Positions 9,464 through 22,500 are shown, counted from the stretch's first letter. The stretch: 64,000 nucleotides of DNA from Strigamia acuminata (GCA_949358305.1 OX442315.1:12178427-12242426); one strand, 5' to 3'. Numbers and translations: made by a program. The notes: generated from the letters alone by a model not told the origin.

Positions 9464-12400
9464 CTACGAGGTCATCTGATCTTCGGCTTGCTCCGCCTTC
9501 CTAAATAAAAAAAAAATAAAATATAACATTTTAAATTGCATATGGTGTAGACAAAATCAAAAATTAAATCAAGCATTTAATTGCTTATTAACACAGAACT
9601 TAAGAAATTGCTATATTGGAAACCCAACAACCACATCCATGCAACAAAAAATCAAGTTTTAGTTTACTAAATTTTAGTCACGCAACTAAATAGCGCGTTT
9701 ATCTACCAAACAATGTATTTTTCTACGTAAAACAAATATATATATTTTTTAATTTTGCATATTTGGGTATTTCAAATTTTTGCATGCGCCGAAAACTCAA
9801 TACGTAAAATTAAAAACTCCACTTACTTTCCCCAAAACATCGTTTTCACCCAGCGAAAAGGCGTCATCAAAAAGCTGTCCTTAGTAGTTTTTGGCTTGAC
9901 TACTGGTTTCCAATCCAATTGACCAACACCTGCACTCTTGACGTCGAGCACCGACTGAACAGTCTTCACCGCTTCACCGCTTTCCTTAGCATTGGGTTTA
10001 ACTACTTGTTTGCAATCCAATTGACCAACACCTGCACTCTTGGCGTCGAGCACCGACCGAACATTCTTCACTGCTTCACCGCTTTCCTTAGCATTGGGTT
10101 TAACTACTTGTTTGCAATCCAATTGACCAACACCTGCACTCTTGACGTCGAGCACCGACGGAACAGTCTTCACCGCTTCACCGCTTTCCTTAGTATTGGG
10201 CTCGACTACTTGTTTCGACTCCAATTGACCAACATCTGCAGTTTTGACCTCGTGCACCTTTTCGTAATTCTTCTTCACTTCTTCACTGCCCGTCAACGAC
10301 GCCATCTCAATCGCCTGGCGCAGCTGCGCCCCATTGTGCTTCAGCGTGTATAAACCAACCAATTGCGTCTGGAATTCTGCATTAGTAAGTTCCTTAGCCT
10401 TCCCGGCTTTAACCGCAGTTTTCAAACTTTTCACTTCCTCGTCGTACATCGCGCGCATCAACTTCAACTGTTTCAAAACGCTACGATTGCCATCCACGGC
10501 CACTTTCTGCTCCTCATTTTCAATCAAATGGTCAAAGTATCTCCCCAGCACATCGTCGTACCCAAATATTGTATTCCTGCTCAAATAATGACCCATCATC
10601 ACGCTCACTTCGATTATTTTCTTCTGCTCGGCCTCCTGCTCCGCTATAATTCCGTCCAACTCTGAAATAAACTTATGCATTTGTTGACGCTCGCTTTTCT
10701 TTTCGCTGATTTGTCTCTTCACATCCGGCATTGTGATTTTAGTAAGAACGGGGGTCTGAACGTAATTTATGTGGAGGTGCTTATCCCAACAACAACCGCA
10801 TTGAGTGCAATTTAAAGTGCCATTCATTGCCAAACAACCTTTAAGTCTCGCATCACCAACAATATTAACTGAAATACCCTCCAAAAAGCAGTGGTCATGA
10901 CAATGTTGGACGTATTGGACAGTACTTATGGTTCCGTCGGCGGCCGGCTGATATTTTACGCATGACGAAGCGCCGCAAACGGTCCGGGAGTGAGCCAATG
11001 GCTCGGTTTCCAGCGTTATGATGTCCACGGACAACATTTTCATGAGGTCTTTTGCGTTCGCTTCGTTGGACAAAAGCAAATCCCTTTTGTCGTTGATTAT
11101 CGCCAGGTTCTGCTGGATGTTCTTACTGATGTCAGCGATGGGTTTGGTCAAGCACACGATGTTTTGTCTGGCGTCGTTTAATGAAATCGTGTCTTCAATG
11201 ACATGCGGCTTGACTTTTTTGAAATGGGAGATGAGCCGTTTGGTTTCTTCCACCGAAATGTTCCAACTTTCGCGAAAAGATTTCTTCACGCTGTCTCTGA
11301 ACTCGACGCCCTGATAGGCGGCGCACAGGAAACGGAAACTCTCGTTGTCCATGCAATACATGGTGGATTTCTCCAAAGACAATTCGACGTTATTCTTCAA
11401 TAATAATTCACCCAACGGTTGCCGAGTGTCGCCGGGCTTGTAGAACGTCTCCCTCGAGTGCGTGAAACAAAACACGACGTTTTTACCGGCGCTGCGGTGC
11501 AGATGCGTCAAAAGTTCCTTGACGCAGAACTCGAACAACATGTTGAGTCGAGACTCGTTGGGCTTGAGCAGAATGCAGATTCCGTTGAGCCATTTGAGAG
11601 ACCGCAAGTATTTGAGGATTTTCTTGAAATTCTCCTTGTCCTGCTCCACGCCGCGCACGTCGCCGATGCCGGGCGTGTCGATGAGTCGCAATAAAGTGTC
11701 TCCGGTGGAGAAAACGTGCGCTTTCACGTCTTGAGTCGCAGATTGACCCGGCTCCAAAACTTCATTGTCGTCGTGTCCAAAACGGATGGTGTGCGGTGTG
11801 TCGCATTCATCGGTGATTTGGAACGACGTTGCAGTTACCGAGAGTAATTCGCCTTTCGAGGCCGCATCTAGGGAAGGAAACGTCAAATAATTGATAAACG
11901 CGTTGATCCAAGTGGATTTGCCGACTCCGGTCACTCCCAATATCAACACGTTGAGTTCGTTCAAAGGTGGAATTTTGGACAGTAATTTCTTTAGTTGATT
12001 TTTGCAGTAAGGAATAAAGTCAGGGCCGTGTTGGTCATCGGTGCATCGAAAGCTGTATTTTTCAAACAACGCTCCGCCGCACGAGCAGTAAAAGAATGTA
12101 TCAAAGCCGAAATACAGCACTTCTTTACACTTGTAGCAACACCATTTGCGGGTGTTGTTAGCGCAGGTGCCGCTAAAAGACCCTGGACATTTCAATTCCA
12201 ATTCAGTTCTTTTCTGGGGTTTCAGACGGGCCTCGTGGGAGCCACAAATGCGTGCGTAACAAGTGAATTTCTGTCGTAAATGTGTCGCGTAAACATCGTG
12301 ATCGACGACCTGTTGATTCCGTATCAACGCAATGCGGGTATTGGCATCGTTTTCGTCGATCTTTAAATCGATTCGCACGTCATGATCAATCGCTACGAAC

Positions 12401-13737
12401 GAAGTTTCGATATTATTGGCTCGCGATTGGTCGATCAGGTTGAAAAAATGGCTTTGGTTCTCGTTCCTAGACTGGGTATTGGTCTGTTGACACTCGGATT
12501 GCAAGGACAAAATGTAAACTTCTTGAGATAATGCTTTGATTTCGTCTAATCCCTGGGATTGGTCCGATCCGATGTAATATACACCGAGGGATTTGAGTTT
12601 GTCGGCCAGTTCGATCTTCCCTAACAGATTGTCGAACTCTTTTAACTGAATTTTAAAGTCTTCCGATGAAAATTCGCAAGTCTTCGGCATTTCGACGCTT
12701 TGGTCACCAGATCGTACCGCTATTATCGCCTCCTTAAATTTGGTTCTCGATTTCAATTCTTCCTTTTCAACTTGTGATATTACTTGTCCCAATTTGCGAA
12801 GACTTTCAACTGGCACGCAGTACTGGTGAGTCTCCAGTTTGTACATCAAATCGCTGATTTCCAACTTCGTTTCTGTCAATTCGGAAATGGAAGTTGTACA
12901 ATACAAAATGGAGATTTTATCCAAGTGTGAAACAGCTTCCTTCGTGTTCGTGCCGTTCAAATAATCGTCCAACGCGGAAATGGGCATCAGACCGAACGTA
13001 ATTGGTTTTCCTTTGCCACGATTTACCATTTTAACCATCTTCGGCAATTTCGTCAGCATTTTTAAGTTTTTAAGTTTTTCTTCTGCAGTCTTCGGTGAAT
13101 TATTCGTGGGCAGAATGTCGCTGAATATTTTAATCGAGTACGGTGTTTCACATTCAGCGAGAATGGGATCTCTGACCTCGCAAATCCTCGTCTTGATTTT
13201 CTGTATTTCGTGATTCAGATCTTCGTTGACTTTCAGTCTCTTTTCTCCAGAGCTGTAATCGTTTTCCTCCAACGTAATGACGGAATTAGCTCCGTACGTT
13301 ATTCTCGCAACAAAATGGGTGGCGAAATCTAGATCGAGCGACTGCAATACGAAATGTCTTTTCAATTGGTCGGTGAAAATCATTTTCTCCACTTCGGTTT
13401 GGATCGAGTAGATGATTGATTTCCGGGCTTTTTTGTTTTTCTGTTCGGTTTGCAGGTATTTCGCGTGTCCTTCCAGTGAAACGAGGTTTGCTATGATGCT
13501 CGCACGCAATTCCGGCACGATGTTGAGTTTTTCGAATTTTTCCCAAATGTTTTCCGTGTTGATGTAATTGAAACTCGATGCCGGTGTCTTGATTACTGCT
13601 ACGAAATTTTCGGGAATTGATTCGTTGAGCACAGAAAATCCGACAAAACAATCCGTCCTGGCGTCGTACAGGTCTCCGAGACGTGCGACACGACCAACGG
13701 CATTCCTCACAATCAATTTGTCGTTCGAAATTGCCAT
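9464..13737 (-). CDS. Large zinc-ribbon/P-loop GTPase, module copy 1, minus-strand member
   Basis: The main exon runs from the ATG at 13737 to 9827. The frame shows a stop at 9823-9825, but that TAA lies inside a perfect splice donor (GTAAGT). Splicing to 9500-9464, after TTTATTTAG, keeps frame and adds KAEQAEDQMTS before a TAG, giving 1315 residues. Order of parts: N-terminal region (LGDLYDARTD, residues ~18-27) with a faint resemblance to the first part of stonustoxin-like proteins (low confidence); Cys-rich block ~510-570; P-loop GVTGVGKST near 600; DTPGIGD near 685; second Cys/His cluster ~920-990 (CTQCGCCWDKH); coiled coil; about three 34-residue repeats near the end (GQLDCKQVVKPNAKESGEAV). 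A cytosolic AIG1/septin-superfamily-like GTPase is the best guess; partner and pathway are unknown. Confidence 0.8.
9899..10250 (-). repeat. 102-bp tandem repeat inside the GTPase coding sequence
   Basis: A 102-bp unit (34 codons) is repeated about three times, plus a diverged first copy, near the 3' end of the minus-strand GTPase. The period is seen from the starts of AATCCAATTG at 9912, 10014 and 10116. The plus-strand paralogs lack the repeat, so it expanded in this gene only. Confidence 0.85.
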
Positions 13738-14196
13738 CTAACCACCGAAAAATAATTAGAAATTAATTATAAACAATCATAAAAATAAAAATTGTTCAAA
13801 ACTCACTTTTTGTTTACCCGCTGCCATCTAGTGGTAGGATTTAGAAATTGTTAAACCCTAACAACCTGTTGAGTGGAAGTATCAAACGCTTTTATCTGCT
13901 AAAAAAATGTAAAATACCAAACCTAAAGCTAGTATTACTGTTAACATGTGTATACCACACACCTGCTCGTGCTAATATCCTCTCTGTGTCGAACTGATGA
14001 GCCGTAGGTGCCTACGAACGATATTAAAAAACAATTGAATTATTTTTAGAAGTCGAATTGGATATTTCGTCTCTCAAAAGAAATGCTTGTCTGAAATGCC
14101 AAAATAAATATAATACCCGTGTACAAATATTAGAAGAAAGCACTCACAATTGCGATGTCTCGAGACATTACATTCAAATATCGAAACTAAACATAC

Positions 14197-14207
14197 GGGG
14201 TTTCCCC
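14197..14207 (-). promoter_or_regulatory. NF-kappaB/Rel-like palindrome, leader of the minus-strand GTPase
   Basis: GGGGAAACCCC on the minus strand, a perfect 11-bp palindrome fitting the kappaB consensus. It is at the same place in the leader block as the copies at 15296 and 59441. That it binds a Rel factor is inference. Confidence 0.45.
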
Positions 14208-15295
14208 ACAGTAAATGAATTATTCAACGAGAGGGTGCGCTTTCGCTACTTTTCATAGATTGGCTGGAATAAAATGACGTCAGCCCGCGACATTTAACCA
14301 TGCTGTTATGTTGTTGAGTGCTATCGCTAGACGGCGTAAGCTTGCAGAGGTAAAGGAGTCGATAACGAGGATTGAGGGAAAAGTTAATCATTATCCAGGA
14401 TCAAATAAACGATAAACGGTTCAAAGCAATGCAGCTAATTTAAATATACTGTGCCTGACCAAACTATGTCACTAATTCAGACAGTTTTCTTTTCTTTTGT
14501 GAAGAAAATAAATAAATATACTTGCAAACATCGACCGTGAAGTGTATGATCAATCAATCGCTTTTCTTTCGGGAGTGTGTGATCTCTGCTTGTACGGACT
14601 AAACTGAAATGCAAATAAAAAATTACTTTTCCAACTATCGCACTTCGTTACTCTTTACCAGCGCCATCGGGTGGTGGAATTAGTTACTATTATGACAAGA
14701 ACCATTGCTAGTGTTACAGTTGAGTGACCATTCTATCCAAGGACCATGCCAGTACCTGTAATAAGAAAATGCAAGAACTCTACTGCGATGCGTAGTTGTG
14801 TTGTCACAGCAAAACCGAAACTAATACACACACTATTCCACATCAATAAATTTGAAAAAAAAGAAAAATAATGATGACGTCTACTCTGAGGTTCCGCCAA
14901 CTCACGATCTGGATCCAAATCCCCTCTTATAACCCTGGATAAATTTGTCCTCTATCAAAGCCAAATTCGATGAAATAGGACGTCACGTTTTAGTTTAAAA
15001 AACCAATCAATGTGGAATTTTCTCAAGGTCAGTTTTGGTTTCGGTTTTGCTGTGGCAACATAAATTCGCAAAATATATTTTATTTTTTAATTTTATTTTT
15101 GTAAATTTCGCCTTCTGGACAGAAAACATGATATTAGAAACGAGCTGATGGAATAACTTCCTTTTGGCATGCTTGCCGAATTTCTGCTATTAATAAAGTT
15201 AAATGTCGCGGGCTCAGACCGACGATTGTGCTTTTGTTTATTCCAACCAATCGATGTGAAGTAGCAGGAGCGCACGCTCTCGTCTAATAATTTGT

Positions 15296-15306
15296 GGGGA
15301 AACCCC
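15296..15306 (+). promoter_or_regulatory. NF-kappaB/Rel-like palindrome, leader of the plus-strand GTPase
   Basis: GGGGAAACCCC in the leader of the plus-strand GTPase of module copy 1, with the same flanking bases (TTGT before, GTTTG after) as at 59441. Confidence 0.45.
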
Positions 15307-15716
15307 GTTTGTTTGGTTTCGATTTACAAATCGTAGTTGTGAGTGCTTTTATTTTCCTCTCAGGTTCGTTTGAAGTTACGTTCAAGTATTTCTTCATTTC
15401 CTTACAGAAACCAACAATTCATCACGTTCAACTAAGCAAGATGAACCGATTGCTTCGTAATTGTAGAAATTTCATCCTTTACACTCGAGACGAGGAATTA
15501 CTAACAAGTAGGTGCAGCTACTGAGTTTATTTAAAGAAAAAGCTACGATAGTTACGTTTGATTTTTGTTTTTAGCAGATAAAAACGAGGCTGACACGACA
15601 CTGTGACAGTTGCATTCCGCACATCAATAGTTGTTGGGGTTTGTAATTCTATCACTAGATGGCAGTGAGTGGTCTAAAAGTCAGCTTTTAACAATTTTAA
15701 TTTTTTCTGTAATTAG

Positions 15717-18604
15717 ATGGAAATTTCGACCAACAAAAACATTGTGAGGAATGCTGTTGGTCGTCTCGCACGTCTCGGAGACCTGTACGACGCCAGAACG
15801 GATTGTTTCGTCGGATTTTCGGTATTCAACGAACCGATTCCTGACAGTGCGATCGAAGTAATCAAAACACCCACATCGGATTTCGATTGCATCAACACGG
15901 AAAACGTTTTGGAAAAATTTGAAAAACTCAACATTGTACCGGAAATGCGAGCGAGCATCTTGGCGAATCTCGTTTTCCCGGAAGAACACGCGAAATATCT
16001 CCAAACCGAACCGAAGAACAAGAAAGCGCGAAAATCCATAATCTACTCGATTCGAACTGAAGTAGAGGGAATTATTTTGACCGACGAATTGGACAAATAT
16101 TTTGCAATGCACGCGCTGGATCTGGATTTCGCCACCCACTTCGTTGTGGAGATAGCGTATGGAGCAAAAACCATCATCACGTTTGAGGAAAATGATTACA
16201 GCGCTGGAGAAAAGAGCCGAAAAATCAACGACGATATGAAGGAAGAAGTGCGTAAATTCGAAGAGAGCGTAAACAAACTAAAGTACTCAAGTTCTGAGCA
16301 ATATAAAACGTGGTATTCGGTCGAAATGTTCGGCGATATACTACCCACGACTAAATTACCGAAGACCGGAGAAGAAGCGCTGAAAATGCTTAGGAAATTG
16401 CCTCGTTTGATCGAATGCGCGAATCGTGGCAGAGGGAAACCAATCATGTACGTTCTGATGCCTATCTCAGTGTTGGACGATTATTTGAACGACACGAGCA
16501 CGAAGGAAGCTGTTTCACACTTGGATATAAACTTCATTTTGAATTTTACAATTTCCATGTCGGAATTGTTGGAAACGAAGCTGGAAATCAGCGATTTGAT
16601 GTACAAACTCGAGACTCACCAGTACTGCGTACCGGTTGAAAATCTTCGCAAATTGGGGCAACTCAAATCGCAAGTTGAAAACGAAGAAACGAAATCGAGG
16701 CTCGAGTTTAAGGAAACGATTATAGCGATACGATCCGGTGATGAAGGCGTCGAAATGCCGACAACTTGCGGACATTCACCTGAAAACGTCAGAATTCAGC
16801 TGAAAGAGTTCGGCAACCTGTTACGGAAGATCGAACTGGCCGATGAACTCAAATCCCTCGGTGTATCTTACATCGGATCGGACAAATTCCTGAGATTAGA
16901 TGAAATCAAAAAGCTATCTGCGCAGATTTACATTTTATTTTTGCGATCCGGAGTTGAAGAAATGAATATACACTCGTGGGACGACAACAAGAAGCATTTC
17001 TTATACCTACTTAACGAATCACGAGCGCTTTCAACCGAAAATTCATTCGTCGCGGTTGATCTCGACGTGCGATCCGATTTAAAAATCAATGAAAACGTTT
17101 GCGCCATCCACATTGCATTAATACGGGACGAACAAGTGGTCGATTCCGATGTTTATGCAACACATTACCGACAGAAATTCACTTGTTACGCTAAAATTTA
17201 CGGGTCCCATGAGAGCTGCCCAAAACCTTCAAAGAGAATCGAATTACAATTGAGGTGTCCTGGCTATTTTAGAGGCGCATGCGCGAACAACACTCACAAA
17301 TGGTGTTGCTACAAGTGCAGAGAAGCGCTTTGTTACGGATTCGACGGATTCTTTTACTGCTCTTGCGGCAGAGCGCCGTGTGCGAAATACAGTTTCCGAT
17401 GCACCGATGACCGACACGGTCAGAACTTTGTAGAATTTTCTGGACATCATCTGAAAAAACAGTTGTCCAAAATCCCATCGTTGAACGAACTCAACGTGTT
17501 GATATTGGGAGTGACTGGCGTCGGAAAATCCACATGGATCAACGCGCTCCTCAATTATTTGGCGTTTCCATCGCTGGACGAGGCCTCCAAAGAAGAATTG
17601 CTCTCGGTCACTTCGACAGCGTTTCAACTGACCGACGAAGACGACAAAACACACATCATCCGTTTTGGACAAGACGAGAACGAAGTTCTGGAACCAGGTC
17701 AATCGGCCACCCAAGACGTGAAAGCGCACCTTTTCCCCATCGGCAACACTTTGCTGCGACTGATCGACACTCCCGGCATCGGCGATGTGCGCGGCGTGGA
17801 GCAGGACAAGGAGAATTTCAAGAAAATACTCAAGTATTTGAGCTCTCTCAAATGGCTGAACGGAATCTGCATTCTGCTGAAACCCAACGAGTCGCGGCTC
17901 AACGTGTTGTTCGAGTTCTGCGTCAAGGAACTCTTGACGCATCTGCACCGCAGCGCCAGTAAAAACGTCGTGTTTTGTTTCACGCACTCTAGGGAAACGT
18001 TTTATAAACCTGGAGACACCCGGCAACCACTGGGCGAACTATTAACGAAGAACCAAATCGAAATTTACTTGACTAAGGACACCATGTATTCCATGGACAA
18101 CGAGAGTTTCCGTTTCCTGTGTGCCGCCAATCAGGGCATCGAGTTCAGAGAGAGCGTGAAGAAATCCTTCAGCGAAAGTTGGAACATTTCGGTGGAAGAA
18201 ACCAACCGGCTCATCTCGCACTTCAAAAAACTCGAGCCGCACATCATCGACGACACAATTTCGTTGAACGACGCCAGACAAAACATCGTGTGTTTGACCA
18301 AACCAATCGCGGACATAAGTAAAAACATCCAGCAGAACCTGGCGATAATTAACGACAAGAGGGAGTTGCTGTCGTCCACCGAAGCGAGCGAACACGACCT
18401 TGTCAAGATGTTATTCGTGGACATCATAAAGCTGGAAACCGAACCGTTGGATCACCCCCGGACCGTGTGCGGCGCCGCGTCGTGCGTCAAGTACCACCCG
18501 GCGGCCGACGGAACCATCAGTACCGTCCAATACGTCAAACATTGTCACCCCCACTGCTATTTGACCGATGTTCCAGTTAACATCGTGGGCGATACCAGAC
18601 TTAA
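15717..18604 (+). CDS. Large zinc-ribbon/P-loop GTPase, module copy 1, plus-strand member (5' part)
   Basis: Open from the ATG at 15717, which follows an acceptor AG. It is close to the complete gene at 59878 all along. Parts: N-terminal region with LGDLYDARTD (residues ~19-28), Cys-rich block ~515-570 (WCCYKCREA, FYCSCGRAPC), P-loop GVTGVGKST at 598-606, DTPGIGD ~684, FCFTHS in the place of the guanine-specificity motif, then the Cys/His cluster from ~918. Homology ends abruptly at 18604 within DTRL; the next 76 bases read a short unrelated tail to a stop at 18680. The rest of the gene is at 43638-44382: the two parts keep frame and together make 1210 residues, near the 1223 of the paralog. 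The break is most simply an assembly fault. Role: probably a cytosolic GTPase; immune or stress function is only inferred from the family expansion and leader motif. Confidence 0.85.
17688..18604 (+). repeat. 917-bp segment repeated at 42721-43637
   Basis: By eye the 917 bases are the same as 42721-43637. The second copy starts directly at the N gap and this copy ends directly at the foreign block, as expected for overlapping contig ends placed apart in a scaffold. Confidence 0.9.
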
Positions 18605-19089
18605 CCCTATGGCGCGCATGCGGATTTCGCGGAGTGCGAAAGGGACCCTATATTTAACATTACGGCGGCCTATACCTTGACCCCCTGTTCGCAGTCTCGT
18701 GGCGGATTCTGCGGATTTCACCTATTCGTACAATCCGCACGATCGCGCGTGTTTTATCATTCTTGGCAAACCGTTTTTTGAAAACGCGTTGTAACGCATC
18801 CTCAACTTTACAAATCTCGCTTAGCGCGATCGCGCTATAACGCTTCTTCGTGTCCAACAAAAACAGCCGATTAAAAACGAAACTTCGGGTTTCGCTAAAA
18901 CGCGATTTTGATATCGGGAAGGGCACGTGACCACGTGGGTAAAAATAGAATCGAGTTTCGTGAAAACCTAATTTGGAGAAACGGCGTGGTGGTTTTGCGA
19001 AATATATCACATGTCACGTGATCGGACGTTGGATCTCGTACATAAACGTTCGTGCCTGGTCAAACCAGAGTCTTTAAAAAATATAAATG

Positions 19090-19469
19090 CATTTCCCGAT
19101 CATAGGATTAATTTCGCGCCGTGTGCTCCAGTCATTAATTAGGTTATCTTCGTCGCAACTCGTCATAATAAAATTTTTACAGAAAATCAATCGTTTCGTA
19201 TTTTATTTTCACTTTCCGGGAGTCTCGCGTCGTCGTAGTCGACGCGAGTCTCACCGAACGCGTTCTGCGGGTTCGGCGAGCGTTTTCAGATCGGGGCGGA
19301 CCGTCTCGTATAGTACCGGGCGCGCCTCCCCAACTGACCGGTCGATGGTTATATAGTTTAAAATTTCCTCGACCGAGTAAACGGTCGATGCTTCAGCGTC
19401 CGGTCGATGATGTGGCATTTGTGCGCGTTCATCCCGTGTCTCTCAGACTGGCCTTCGGGCCGGTCAAAA

Positions 19470-19508
<39 letters not shown>

Positions 19509-21780
19509 ATTGGCCGTAAAATTGGGGCAACTGGGGTCGCTGAGCGGCGGCGGTGGCGGCAGCAACGACAGCCCCGACGACTCGCCCCGAAAATAAGTTT
19601 CCGCGTCGGCATCCGTTCGTTCGTTCGTTCGTTTAAACGTGCGCGCGGTCGCGTGCATCCTACTCGTGTCTGACGTGGCGATCGGTACGGAGTAAAAAAA
19701 AATCACCCGAAAAAGGAAAGACGATTAAAATTTTAATTCTCCGGTCGTGGCACCGACTTTGCGGTCCGTGCTTTAACCGATAATTAGGTTATCTTCGTCG
19801 TAATTCGTTGGAATAAAAATTTTATAGAAAATGAGCCGTTTCGTATTTTATTTTCATCTTCCGGGGGTCTCGCGCCGTCGTTGTGGACGGGAGTCTTCCC
19901 GAACACGTTCGATGGGTTTTGCCAACACTTTCAGATCGAACTCGGGACTCGGGCCCGCCGCTCGGTCGAGCGGCGCACAGTACCCGCCGAGCGGCGCGGT
20001 ATCCGATATAAAAACACCCTTGCTTCGCCACGGTCTCAGACTGGCCTTCGGGCCGGTCAAAATAATAAATAAATAAATAAATAAATAAGTCCGAAAATGG
20101 AACGTATCCGTCCCGACGAATAGATGCGGTTGGGGTCGTTGAGCGACGGCGGCGGCAGCGGCAGCCTTGACGACTCGCCCCGAAAATAAGTTTCCGCGTC
20201 GGCATCCGTTCGTTCGTTCGTTCGTTTATACGTGCGCGCGGTCGCGTGCATCCTACTCGTGTCTGACGTGGCGATCGGTACGGAGTAAAAAATATCACCC
20301 GAAAAAGAAAGACGATTAAATTTTTAATTCTCCGGTCGTGGCACCGACTCTGCGGTTCGTACTTTAACCGTTAATTAGATTATCTTCGTCGTAATTTACC
20401 GGGAAAAAAAATTTGTAGGGAATCCGTTGTTTTGTATTTTATTGTCATCTTCCGGGGGTCTCGCGCCGTCCCAGTCGATGGGAGTCTTTCTCAACACGTT
20501 CGATGGGTTTTGCCAACACTTTCAGATCGCCAGCGGAACTCGGGCCCGCCGCTCGGTCGAGCGGCTCAGTACCCGCCGGGCGGCGTGGTAGCCGGGTTCT
20601 CGCTTCCAGTGGCTGTAGGCGTCCTTCTTGAACGCCTTCCTCGCTCTCTCGGTCTCAGACTGGCCTTCGGGCCGGTCAAAATAATAAATAAATGAAGAAA
20701 CAAATAAATCGGAAATAGAACGCGCCCGTCCCGACGAGAATAGGGGCAAATGGTGTCGTTGAGCGGCGACGGCGGCGGCAACCCCGACGACTCGTCCCAA
20801 AAATAAGCTCCCACATCGACACTCATCCGTTAGTCTAAACCTCTTGACGTGCATTCTACTCGCGTCCGACAGATTCGGTTCGTTGTGGGCATAGAAAACA
20901 TCCGCACACCGATACGGCATGTTTCGACGTCGATGCGCGACCGCGAAGCCGAGTCCCCGGCGACGTACATACTCGCACAAGCGCGTTCGCGCGCGCGATA
21001 TTGCGTGTGATGCGATGCCGATGAGCTCGACACGGTCTTTCGACGCGGGCGTCGATAATAATGTCCGTCAACGTGGATAAATGCCCGCAGAGTGCTTTGT
21101 GTTTATGGCAACGCACCGGGACGCAATTAACCAACCACTTACGAAAATTCAAAACATAATTGTTTAACAAAAGGAAACTCGTATAATGTTGAAACGATAA
21201 AGAAAACGCAAAATTTAGATTCAAATTCAGATTCGAATTGGGTAAGATTAGGTCAGGTTAGACCCACAAACTCTGGGGGAGCGACACGAAAATGAAAAGG
21301 GCGCACCTATCGCTTATAGATGTCTGGCGATCGACAATGGGTGGACGATTAAAGTTTAAATTTCGGATCGTGGTATCGGTTTCGCGGTTCGTATTCCAAT
21401 AGTTAATCACATTATCTTTGTACCAAACGACCGATACAAAAGTTTTGTAAAATATCCGCCGTTTTATATTTTAATTTCACCTTCCAGTTGCCACGCGCTG
21501 TCGTAGTTGGTGCGAATCTCCATCAACGCATTCGACGGGCTTCGAGAGTGATTCCAGTAATCCAGACCAATCCTGGCCCTCGCGGAAATCCGGAGGGTTT
21601 TGGTTTTCCGCGATTGTTTTACTCACTTCTGTGGTTTTTCTACTGTATGAGTTAATAGATGTTCTTTTGAACGTCTCTCTCTGTACAGAATACGGGGCAG
21701 CTGGCGCCGACAAGCACCGGCAGCCCCAAACAATTTGTTCAAAAATAAGCTTCTGCAAGATGTTTCGTAAAAAAACCCGA
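19090..21780 (+). repeat. ~1 kb interspersed/tandem repeat family, copies 1-4
   Basis: Four copies in a row, each opening near ATTAGGTTATCTTCGTCG, passing CTTCCGGGAGTCTCGCG-like and TCAGACTGGCCTTCGGGC phrases, then an (AAAT)n tail and GAAAATAAGTTTCCGC. The anchor phrase occurs at about 19441, 20033 and 20653. The copy from 20360 also carries the distal half, with TTTATGGCAACGCACCGGGA near 21103 and AGGTCAGGTTAGACC near 21250. The fourth copy (21330-21780) is diverged. Copies 1 and 2 end in (GTTC)n. The tail behind a fixed phrase looks like a retroposon 3' end, but no coding part was found. Confidence 0.7.
19465..19510 (+). repeat. (AAAT)n microsatellite
   Basis: Tetranucleotide tail following TTCGGGCCGGTCAAAATA. 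Similar tails follow the same phrase at about 20060 and, less regular, at 20685, 24740 and 25755. Confidence 0.9.
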
Positions 21781-22404
21781 CGGGATTCCCATTTTTAACA
21801 TTATGGTGTTTTTTTTTTTTATTGCCACCAAAGCGCGCTACCACCGCAAATTTTCCCGCGTTTGCCATGTACGCGCCGAAAACCACAGGCAATGAACTTT
21901 TCCACAAACTGAAAAACAAAATATATGGGTAAGCGCACATGGGCGAATAAAACAAGATTAGCCCAGTTTCGGAATTTATTGGGTCGACGTTTTGTATTCA
22001 CGCGTGACGGGGGCACCACATGTGGAAAACGCGCGAATCACGCGCGTCTACGCACATTGGAAACTTAGTATTAACGTTCGTTTCGAGTTAAATAAAAACG
22101 ACGACCGTGACGAGGACCACAAAGACGGCGATAGCAGGATTCGTCGGAACAACGAGGATTGCCAACGAGAGAGACCCGTTCATTCGCCAACGCTCCATAG
22201 TTCAAACTTAAATCGTTCTCGGACTGCCACCAGATGTCACATCAGCCGCTCACGACATACACACACTTTGGTTCGGCAGCTTATATCAAACGCGCGCGTT
22301 TCATCTTCCGTCTGATCCTCACTACCACCTCGTGTTCGTTGGTAAGTAAGTTTGATGCTTTGTGTGATTTCTCGGTCAATGGACCACGCCCACGACCACA
22401 ATCA

Positions 22405-22407
<3 letters not shown>

Positions 22408-22456
<49 letters not shown>
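22408..22456 (+). repeat. (CT)n microsatellite in a 5' intron
   Basis: About 24 CT units lying between a GTAAGT donor at 22341 and the acceptor TTTACTTTCAG near 22470, so it forms the polypyrimidine part of the 5' intron of the next gene. Confidence 0.85.
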
Positions 22457-22458
<2 letters not shown>

Positions 22459-22500
22459 ATTTACTTTCAGTTGTTTACTCGTCTCACAAACAAAAGGAAA

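Larger units (their letters stand above)
13738..15716. promoter_or_regulatory. Divergent promoter and leader region between two GTPase genes
   Basis: The two halves are inverted copies of each other. Shared landmarks are CTCTCGT, GGGGAAACCCC, and TTGTGAGTGCTTT followed by a splice-rich leader; they read leftward near 14250-14130 and rightward near 15270-15350. Both coding sequences begin right after a splice acceptor (GGTTAG|ATG at 13737; GTAATTAG|ATG at 15717), so each gene has a non-coding leader exon and a 5' intron. The plus-strand leader holds a short frame from 15441 (MNRLLRNCRN, then YTRDEELLT) also present before the gene at 59878 (RNFSFYTRDEELPS), a possible upstream ORF. CTGCCATCTAGTGG occurs at 13821-13834 and, inverted, at 15653-15665, about 50-90 bp before each ATG. 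Confidence 0.65.

Noticed and set aside
14058-14258. Conserved-looking small ORF (also at 56641-56853)
   Set aside because: Lies antisense to the leader block of the minus-strand GTPases and its similarity is explained by the module duplication; frames diverge at the ends.
17244-18026. 260-codon minus-strand ORF, repeated at 42421-43059 and similar ones at 61735-62718
   Set aside because: Antisense of the conserved GTPase coding sequence; the plus-strand frame holds the domain motifs.
18596-18612. CTTAACCCTATGG at the junction as a telomere-like seam
   Set aside because: Only about one and a half telomere-like units; too short to mean anything.
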